Source: Elusimicrobia bacterium CG06_land_8_20_14_3_00_38_11 (GTDB lineage: Bacteria; Elusimicrobiota; UBA8919). From it: 5,030 bases of DNA. The notes below the pieces were generated by a model. It did no database searches. It saw only the letters and a list, made by a program, of their open reading frames with translations, and was not told where the DNA came from. The stretch's first letter is position 1; every line of letters starts with the position of its first letter. A program made the translations under genes and the position numbers. This document shows, piece by piece, positions 1-4,394 of the stretch. The stretch is taken from NCBI GenBank assembly GCA_002780205.1, contig PEVQ01000151.1:1-5030 (forward strand), in the 5' to 3' direction.

Positions 1-47
1 CTGAACTCGTTTCAGGGTCTATAGATGCTGAATCAAGTTCAGCATGA
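1..47. repeat. Palindromic dispersed-type repeat with two small hairpins (left end cut by window)
   Basis: The left half (1-20) is itself a hairpin, CTGAA(1-5)/TTCAG(11-15). The right half holds ATGCTGAA (25-32)/TTCAGCAT (38-45) with a 5-nt loop. The two halves are also inverted copies of each other: 1-20 against the reverse complement of 23-42 matches at 16 of 20 positions. This layout, an imperfect palindrome made of two hairpins and ending near TGACA, is typical of short dispersed intergenic repeats. The left end is probably cut by the window edge, because the right arm continues to TGACA at 43-47. No open frame of meaningful length reads through it. Copy number in the genome cannot be seen here. 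Confidence 0.6.
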
Positions 48-86
48 CACCATCTTCCATGTAAAGTATATTCCGCTCTTGTTAGT

Positions 87-119
87 AAAAGCGGCTTGTT
101 ATCACAGGCCGCTTTTTTT
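87..119 (+). terminator. Strong intrinsic terminator of an upstream unit
   Basis: A 12-bp stem AAAAGCGGCTTG (87-98)/CAGGCCGCTTTT (105-116), with one T-G wobble, closes a 6-nt loop (99-104). The run of seven T begins within the 3' arm and reaches 119. This is the classic hairpin plus U-tract for + strand transcription. No gene ending just before it is visible in 1-86, so the terminated gene lies left of the window beyond the repeat. The A-run at the base of the stem gives only four T on the opposite strand, so bidirectional use would be weak. Confidence 0.85.
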
Positions 120-121
120 AC

Positions 122-149
122 TTGACATTATTAAATAAATTTGTATAAT
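122..149 (+). promoter_or_regulatory. Consensus sigma70-type promoter of the rimP-nusA-infB operon
   Basis: The -35 box TTGACA (122-127) and -10 box TATAAT (144-149) both match the housekeeping consensus exactly and are separated by 16 bp, one less than the optimum. The expected start of transcription is around 156-158. The promoter lies directly after the upstream terminator and 160-170 bp before rimP, with no gene between, so it most likely drives the whole operon. The spacer is very AT-rich. No clear operator was recognised, but the first transcribed bases form a terminator-like hairpin. Confidence 0.85.
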
Positions 150-159
150 AATTCTTAAC

Positions 160-190
160 AAGAGTGGTCAAAAAACCACTCTTTCTTTTT
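160..190 (+). terminator. Terminator-like leader hairpin just after the start site; candidate attenuator
   Basis: A perfect 9-bp stem AAGAGTGGT (160-168)/ACCACTCTT (175-183) with a 6-nt loop CAAAAA is followed by TCTTTTT (184-190). The stem has only four G-C pairs and the T-tract is interrupted by C, so it looks weaker than the terminator at 87-119. It begins about 3-4 nt after the predicted start site, so termination here would release an RNA of roughly 30-35 nt. On the opposite strand there is no T-tract, so it acts only on operon transcription. Known: in Bacillus subtilis the corresponding operon is autoregulated by NusA-dependent termination in its leader. Inferred: the same logic may apply here. 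Confidence 0.6.
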
Positions 191-200
191 GAAAACTACA

Positions 201-309
201 CACGAATAGAAGCACACGAATAAATGCAAATATCACGAACAAATCACGAATAACGGCACTGATTTTATTCGTGAGCATTCGTGATAAAATTCGTGATTAG
301 TTATTCGTG
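201..309. repeat. Inverted array of CACGAATA units (long imperfect palindrome) in the rimP leader
   Basis: Four forward units (CACGAATA at 201-208 and 215-222, CACGAAC at 234-240, CACGAATA at 245-252) are followed by four reverse-complement units (TATTCGTG at 266-273, CATTCGTG at 276-283, AATTCGTG at 288-295, TATTCGTG at 302-309). The innermost pair gives a perfect 10-bp stem (244-253/265-274, 11-nt loop). It is extended by 231-239/278-286 and then by 215-221/289-295 and 201-208/302-309. The array could form a long hairpin in the rimP leader RNA or a cruciform in DNA. It ends 8 nt before the rimP ATG and leaves no Shine-Dalgarno sequence there. The element is non-coding. Confidence 0.75.
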
Positions 310-317
310 ATTTCACT

Positions 318-767
318 ATGAAAGAAAAAATTCTTGAAATAATAAAAGAAGATATTGAAAAAGAGGGATTTGAAATTGTTGAGACAAAGACCTTTAAGAC
401 ACACGGTAAAACAAATATCAATGTGTTTATTGATAAGCCCGGTGGAGTTACTCTTGCTGATTGTGAAAAAACCAGCGGAATTATTGAGTTTTTATTAGAC
501 GGCAGCGATTTGAATATTTCCAATTATGATTTAGAAATTTCCTCACCCGGACTTGACAGGCCGTTAAAAACGGAAAATGATTTTGCAAAAAATACAGGGA
601 AAACCGTTATGCTCAATTTGTCAGAACCGCTCGGTGACATAAAAAGTTACATGGAAGGAAAAATAATTTCCGTAAAAAATGGGACGGTGGTTTTGGACAG
701 TAAAAACATTGAACGATGTATTCCGATAGAAAAAATATCAAAAGCAAAACTCAAAATTGAAATATAA
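318..767 (+). CDS. rimP: Ribosome maturation factor RimP
   Basis: RimP binds the free 30S subunit in the cytoplasm and promotes its late assembly. The 149-residue product is of normal family length. The N-terminal alpha/beta domain (about 1-83) contains the family signatures IDKPGGVTLADCE (38-50) and YDLEISSPGLDRPL (70-83). The C-terminal SH3-like barrel (about 86-149) holds MEGKI (112-116) and the closing IPIEKISKAKL (135-145). The ATG at 318 gives the expected N-terminus, a short helix before GFEIVETK. No Shine-Dalgarno precedes it: the upstream bases belong to the CACGAATA palindrome and then TTTCACT. It is the first gene of the operon with nusA and infB, an order widely conserved in bacteria. 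Nothing in the protein looks damaged. Base composition is somewhat more AT-rich than infB but not foreign-looking. Identification is secure. Confidence 0.95.
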   Translation: MKEKILEIIKEDIEKEGFEIVETKTFKTHGKTNINVFIDKPGGVTLADCEKTSGIIEFLLDGSDLNISNYDLEISSPGLDRPLKTENDFAKNTGKTVMLNLSEPLGDIKSYMEGKIISVKNGTVVLDSKNIERCIPIEKISKAKLKIEI

Positions 768-768
768 T

Positions 769-776
769 GGAGGAGG
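769..776 (+). promoter_or_regulatory. Orphaned Shine-Dalgarno sequence, probably the original nusA ribosome-binding site
   Basis: GGAGGAGG starts one base after the rimP stop codon (765-767) and is a near-perfect anti-16S match, but no start codon follows at usable distance. It directly abuts the left terminus of the 117-bp element at 777. If that element were removed, GGAGGAGG would sit 9 nt before the nusA ATG (903), a normal spacing. I therefore read it as the ancestral nusA ribosome-binding site, displaced by insertion. Whether ribosomes still use it is unknown. Confidence 0.6.
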
Positions 777-893
777 CAATTAAAAATTATAAATTAAAAA
801 TGAAAAATTAAGGAGTTTTTTATTAAAATCTTTTACATAAATTTTTAATTTTAAATCCCGCTAAAGCGGGACAAGTTTTTACATTTTTAATTG
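777..893. mobile_element. MITE-like 117-bp element with perfect 11-bp terminal inverted repeats
   Basis: The termini CAATTAAAAAT (777-787) and ATTTTTAATTG (883-893) are exact reverse complements. Inside them, a second perfect 11-bp inverted pair, AAATTAAAAAT (791-801)/ATTTTTAATTT (841-851), and a GC-rich hairpin TCCCGC (856-861)/GCGGGA (866-871) give a nested palindrome. The element has no coding capacity; the only ATG opens a three-codon frame. No clear target-site duplication is visible at the borders (GG on the left, AT on the right). It fills almost the whole rimP-nusA gap. The T-run after the GC hairpin is five bases away from the stem, so it is at best a poor terminator. Because the sequence is AT-rich, part of the symmetry could be chance; the exact ends and the flanking Shine-Dalgarno argue for a discrete element. 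Confidence 0.6.
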
Positions 894-902
894 ATTTTAT
901 TT

Positions 903-2207
903 ATGGCTGAACAGACAATTGAACTTTTGCCGGTGCTTGAACAGATTGAGAGGGAAAAAGGCATAAAAAAAGAGGATTTATTGAAAACGATTGAGATTGC
1001 GCTTGTGTCGGCATTCAGAAAACACGAAGGCAATAAAAACCTTAATTTAGAGGTGCATCTTGACGAGAATACTGGCAAAATTAAAGCGTATCATGTAAAA
1101 AAAGTTGTGGAAAAACCTACCGATACTGCAATGGAAATTTCACTTGAAGATGCGCTCAAATTAAAACCGAAAGCGACCCTTGGCATGGATTTAAAATTTG
1201 AGATCGCGATAAACGAATTCGGCCGCATCGCGGCGCAGACGGCAAAACAGGTAATCATTCAAAAAATAAGAGAGATTGAAAAAGAAAATCTTTTCGCCGA
1301 ATATACTTCAAAAATCGGTCAGGTATTAAACGGGATGGTCTATAAGTTCGTCGGAAAAAACATCATCGTTGACATAGGAAAAGGCGAGGCGATACTGCCC
1401 GTGCGCGAACAATGTCCGAGAGAAAGATTTAACATCGGCGAGCGTCTCAAAGTGTATGTTCTTAAAGTTGAAAAAACGCCGCGGGGCCCGCAAATGGTGG
1501 TTTCCCGTCTTCATCCCGAGTTGATAAAAAATCTTTTCCGTCTGGAAGTTCCCGAGGTTTATGACAATACCGTTGAAATTAAAGACATTGTCCGAGAGCC
1601 GCAGTCCCGAATAAAAGTAGCCGTTTTATCGCACAATATGAAGGTTGATGCAATCGGTTCCTGCGTCGGAGTGAAAGGCATAAGAATAAAGTCAATCATC
1701 CAGGAATTGCACGGTGCGAGAATTGATATGGTTGCTTTCTCAAACGACCCCGTGCAGTATATCACAAGCGCTTTAAGTCCTGCAAAAGTGATTGCCGTTG
1801 AAATTAACGAAGCGGAAAAAAGGGCGTCTGTAATTGTTGCCGACGACCAGTTGTCTCTGGCAATAGGAAAGGAAGGACAGAATGTTCGTCTTGCCGTAAA
1901 ATTGACCGGCTGGCATATTGATATAAAATCCGAGTCGGCAAAGATGGCTGCTGCGGAGTCCCAGAAAGAACAGAAAATAGATGATTTCACGGGACTTGAA
2001 GGTGTCGGCGAAAAAACGGCACAGATACTGGTTAAGGCGGGTTTTAAGACGATGGATTCACTCGCAAACGCTGCTGTTGAATCGCTTACCGCTTTGCAGG
2101 GAATAGGTGAAAAGACGGCGCAAAAAATTATAAATTCCGCTAAGAAGCACGGAACAGACACAGAACAGGACACTGAACTGACGCGGAACAAAAATACGGG
2201 ACAGTAG
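903..2207 (+). CDS. nusA: Transcription termination/antitermination protein NusA
   Basis: NusA binds RNA polymerase and nascent RNA and controls pausing, intrinsic termination and antitermination. From ATG 903 the product has 434 residues. In order it shows the N-terminal polymerase-binding domain (about 1-125), an S1 domain (about 137-201, ending GPQMVVSR), and the linker HPELIKNLFRLEVPEV. KH1 follows with loop GVKG (256-259) in the IGSCVGVKGIRI signature, then KH2 with loop GKEG (322-325) in LAIGKEGQNVRLA. The tail (about 360-415) has two helix-hairpin-helix-like motifs, EGVGEKTAQIL and QGIGEKTAQKI, instead of a full pair of E. coli-type acidic repeats. The last 17 residues, TDTEQDTELTRNKNTGQ, are encoded by a repeat element. 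A TTG at 891 would add four residues (MILF), but it lies inside the terminal repeat of the upstream element, so ATG is preferred. Neither start has a Shine-Dalgarno sequence. Confidence 0.95.
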   Translation: MAEQTIELLPVLEQIEREKGIKKEDLLKTIEIALVSAFRKHEGNKNLNLEVHLDENTGKIKAYHVKKVVEKPTDTAMEISLEDALKLKPKATLGMDLKFEIAINEFGRIAAQTAKQVIIQKIREIEKENLFAEYTSKIGQVLNGMVYKFVGKNIIVDIGKGEAILPVREQCPRERFNIGERLKVYVLKVEKTPRGPQMVVSRLHPELIKNLFRLEVPEVYDNTVEIKDIVREPQSRIKVAVLSHNMKVDAIGSCVGVKGIRIKSIIQELHGARIDMVAFSNDPVQYITSALSPAKVIAVEINEAEKRASVIVADDQLSLAIGKEGQNVRLAVKLTGWHIDIKSESAKMAAAESQKEQKIDDFTGLEGVGEKTAQILVKAGFKTMDSLANAAVESLTALQGIGEKTAQKIINSAKKHGTDTEQDTELTRNKNTGQ

Positions 2208-2253
2208 ATTTTCCGAGTCGGTTCTGTGTATTAAATTCCGTGTCAGTTCAGTG
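2152..2253. repeat. Inverted-repeat element spanning the nusA 3' end and the nusA-infB gap
   Basis: CACTGAACTGACGCGGAA (2171-2188) pairs with TTCCGTGTCAGTTCAGTG (2236-2253) over 18 positions, 17 Watson-Crick plus one G-T, enclosing 47 nt. A second inverted pair, ACACAGAAC (2158-2166)/GTTCTGTGT (2221-2229), crosses the first, so both could not form one simple hairpin. The left side contains degenerate tandem GAAC-headed units at 2152, 2163, 2175 and 2186, that is every 11-12 nt. The element overlaps the nusA stop codon (2205-2207) and ends 7 nt before the infB Shine-Dalgarno. In mRNA it would put a long stem between the two genes. No T-tract follows, so it is not an intrinsic terminator. Confidence 0.7.
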
Positions 2254-2260
2254 GTAGTTT

Positions 2261-2267
2261 GGAGGTG
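2261..2267 (+). promoter_or_regulatory. infB ribosome-binding site
   Basis: GGAGGTG lies 4 nt before the ATG at 2272 (6 nt when measured from GGAGG). It is the only well-placed Shine-Dalgarno in the window, fixes the infB start, and shows that the host does use Shine-Dalgarno initiation. Confidence 0.85.
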
Positions 2268-2271
2268 AAAA

Positions 2272-4377
2272 ATGTCGCCAATCAAGAGGAAAAATAAAGT
2301 AAAATCAACCAAATCAGAAAAACCCCAAAAAAATTCTCTCATTAAAACGGTAAAAGCAAAAGAAAAGAAAAAAGTCAAAAAATCCAAAATAGTATCCCGG
2401 AAAACAGAAACAAAACCGGGGAAAATTTTAGTGCCGGAGAAACCAATAAAAAAAAAGGGAATTAAGAAAGCATTGAAACCGGTTAGTAAGGTTTCTGCGG
2501 CGACGGTCACATCTGTTCCAAAAAAACCGGCAAAAAAAATTGCGTCTCAATCTGAAATCAAACCAGTGTCTTCACCGCAGATTAAAATTGCCCCCGCGGT
2601 GAAACCATTCCCGCCTAAACCTGCTGTTCCCCGTCAGAAAATAAAAATTGACGAATCAATTACCGTCTCCGACCTTGCCTCAAAAATGAATATCAGACCC
2701 GCTGAACTTATCAAAAAAATGATGCTCTCGGGAATTCTTCTGACGATAAATCAGAGGGTTGCGACCGATGTTGCGTCTGTTGTTGCGGGTAAATTCGGTT
2801 ATGATGTCGAGGTTGTTCCGCTTTACGGCGATGTTGAGGAGGAGGTTGAAGAGGACAAATCAAAACTGGTTCATCGTGCTCCGATTGTTACCATTATGGG
2901 GCATGTTGACCACGGGAAAACATCGCTTATGGATGCCATACGGCTGTCAAATGTGGTGGCATCGGAAGCCGGCGGAATTACCCAGCACATAGGCGCATAC
3001 AAGGTAAAAACCCCCGGCGGCGAAATTGTTTTTCTTGACACACCGGGTCACGAGGCGTTTACGGCTATGCGCGCCCGGGGCGCTCAGGTAACGGATATAG
3101 TTGTGCTTGTAGTTGCCGCGGACGACGGAGTAATGCCCCAAACGATTGAGGCGATTGACCATGCCCGTGCAGCGAATGTTCCCATAATAGTCGCCATCAA
3201 TAAGATTGATATGCCCGCCGCGAATGTCCAAAAAGTAAAACAGGAACTTTCAAATCAAAACCTGCAGCCAGAGGACTGGGGCGGGAAAACCATCACCGTT
3301 GAAGTTTCGGCAAAAAAGCGAATCGGCATTGAAAAACTTTTGGAGTTAATTTTATTACAGGCGGAGATAATGGAGTTAAAAGCAAATCCTAAACGCCCTG
3401 CATTGGGTGTTATAGTTGAAGCAAAGGTCTCGTCGAAACAGGGACCGGTCGCAACGGTCCTGATAAAAACCGGAACCATAAAAGTCGGCGATTATTTTGT
3501 CGCCGGTACTTCTTCCGGAAAAGTTCGGGCTATGCACAACGACAGAGGCAAACGGCTTTTTGAGGCGGGCCCTTCAACACCGGTTGAGATAATGGGTTTC
3601 CAGTGGGCGCCGCAATCGGGCGATAAATTTTTCGTTGTTAACGATGAAAAAGAAGCGAGGAACATCAGCGAGATAAGACAGCAGTCAAGAAGGGACGAAA
3701 AACTTTCCCGACGGAAACATCTTACGCTTGAGGATTTTCACAAAAATCGAATTTCCGGAAAGGCAAAAGAACTGGCGCTAATTCTTAAAGCGGATGTCCG
3801 CGGCTCGGTTGAAGTGCTCCGGGATTCGCTTGAAAAACTTTCAACATCAGAAGTCACCTTAAAAATTATACACTCAGGCATCGGCGGAATAAATGATTCC
3901 GATGTGATTCTTGCCGCCGCTTCCGATGCCGTAATTATCGGGTTTAATGTCCGAAGCGAAACCACTGCATTGTCGCTCGCCCAACGGGAAGAGGTTGAAA
4001 TAAAAACATACAGGATTATTTACGAGGCGATAAATGAAGTGAAAGCCGCTATGGAAGGGCTTCTGGAACCGGATAAAAAAGAGGTGTATGTCGGACGGGC
4101 GAGAGTTCTTAAAACATTCAAGGTAGCGAAAACGGGAACTATCGCCGGATGCCTGGTTATAGACGGTAAAATCTCGCGAACAGGCGGCGCCCGTCTTTTA
4201 AGAGACAATGCAATTATCTACGAGGGAAAACTTGCATCTCTGAAAAGATTCAAAGATGATGTAAAAGAAGTTGAAAAAGGTTTTGAATGCGGAACGATGT
4301 TGGAAAACTTTGGCGATATAAAAGAAGGCGATGTAATAGAGTCGTTTGCAATTGAACTTGTAAAAAGGAAGTTGTAA
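2272..4377 (+). CDS. infB: Translation initiation factor IF-2
   Basis: IF2 is the GTPase that places formyl-Met-tRNA on the 30S subunit and drives 50S joining. At 701 residues it is close to the short Bacillus form and shorter than the E. coli form. Residues 1-122 are a Lys/Pro/Ser-rich, probably disordered extension. The conserved IF2 N-terminal motif region follows (about 123-181, with TVSDLASKMN and AELIKKMMLSG). The G domain has G1 GHVDHGKT (210-217), G2 GGITQHIG (234-241), G3 DTPGHE (256-261), G4 NKID (310-313) and G5 SAK (346-348), all intact. The EF-Tu-like domain II (about 375-460), domain III (about 500-590) and the initiator-tRNA-binding C2 domain (about 600-701, with SLKRFKDDVKEVEKGFECG) complete the protein. 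It has its own strong ribosome-binding site. The usual ylxR and ylxQ genes are not inserted before it, and rbfA does not follow directly. The lysine-rich start is AT-rich, while the GTPase part is close to 50% GC. Confidence 0.97.
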   Translation: MSPIKRKNKVKSTKSEKPQKNSLIKTVKAKEKKKVKKSKIVSRKTETKPGKILVPEKPIKKKGIKKALKPVSKVSAATVTSVPKKPAKKIASQSEIKPVSSPQIKIAPAVKPFPPKPAVPRQKIKIDESITVSDLASKMNIRPAELIKKMMLSGILLTINQRVATDVASVVAGKFGYDVEVVPLYGDVEEEVEEDKSKLVHRAPIVTIMGHVDHGKTSLMDAIRLSNVVASEAGGITQHIGAYKVKTPGGEIVFLDTPGHEAFTAMRARGAQVTDIVVLVVAADDGVMPQTIEAIDHARAANVPIIVAINKIDMPAANVQKVKQELSNQNLQPEDWGGKTITVEVSAKKRIGIEKLLELILLQAEIMELKANPKRPALGVIVEAKVSSKQGPVATVLIKTGTIKVGDYFVAGTSSGKVRAMHNDRGKRLFEAGPSTPVEIMGFQWAPQSGDKFFVVNDEKEARNISEIRQQSRRDEKLSRRKHLTLEDFHKNRISGKAKELALILKADVRGSVEVLRDSLEKLSTSEVTLKIIHSGIGGINDSDVILAAASDAVIIGFNVRSETTALSLAQREEVEIKTYRIIYEAINEVKAAMEGLLEPDKKEVYVGRARVLKTFKVAKTGTIAGCLVIDGKISRTGGARLLRDNAIIYEGKLASLKRFKDDVKEVEKGFECGTMLENFGDIKEGDVIESFAIELVKRKL

Positions 4378-4394
4378 ATTTTTTAACAAGATTT

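Noticed and set aside
1..86. tRNA gene or end of a protein gene upstream of the first terminator
   Set aside because: There is no acceptor stem or CCA end, and all three + frames have stops; the region is explained by the palindromic repeat plus about 40 nt of unassigned sequence.
201..309. CRISPR-like array
   Set aside because: The units are only about 8 nt, spacings are irregular (10-19 nt), and half the units are inverted; this is a palindromic repeat, not repeats with unique spacers.
800..811. Leader peptide MKN-stop inside the rimP-nusA gap
   Set aside because: It has three codons, no ribosome-binding site, and lies within an AT-rich repeat; nothing supports translation.
832..860. Second promoter for nusA (TTTACA followed by A/T-rich -10-like sequences)
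   Set aside because: There is no convincing -10 at proper distance; in sequence this AT-rich such matches arise by chance.
856..879. Intrinsic terminator between rimP and nusA (TCCCGC/GCGGGA hairpin plus TTTTT)
   Set aside because: The 6-bp stem is separated from the T-run by several non-T bases (CAAG), and termination here would cut off nusA and infB; it is better explained as the core of the repeat element.
891..902. TTG start codon for nusA adding MILF
   Set aside because: The TTG is the end of the terminal inverted repeat of the 777-893 element and has no Shine-Dalgarno; ATG 903 gives the usual NusA N-terminus. It cannot be fully excluded.
1559..2191. A 210-codon open frame on the minus strand antisense to nusA
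   Set aside because: It is Ser/Phe/Cys-rich without any recognisable motif and lies entirely opposite a well-conserved NusA sequence; it is the shadow of the codon usage of nusA.
2058..2510. A 150-codon minus-strand frame across the nusA-infB junction
   Set aside because: Its Phe-rich content is the complement of the lysine-rich infB start; there is no ribosome-binding site, promoter or family resemblance.
4346..4380. Dedicated promoter for the methyltransferase at the infB 3' end (TTGCAA ... TAAATT)
   Set aside because: The spacing is about 23 bp and the boxes are poor; no supportable promoter was found.
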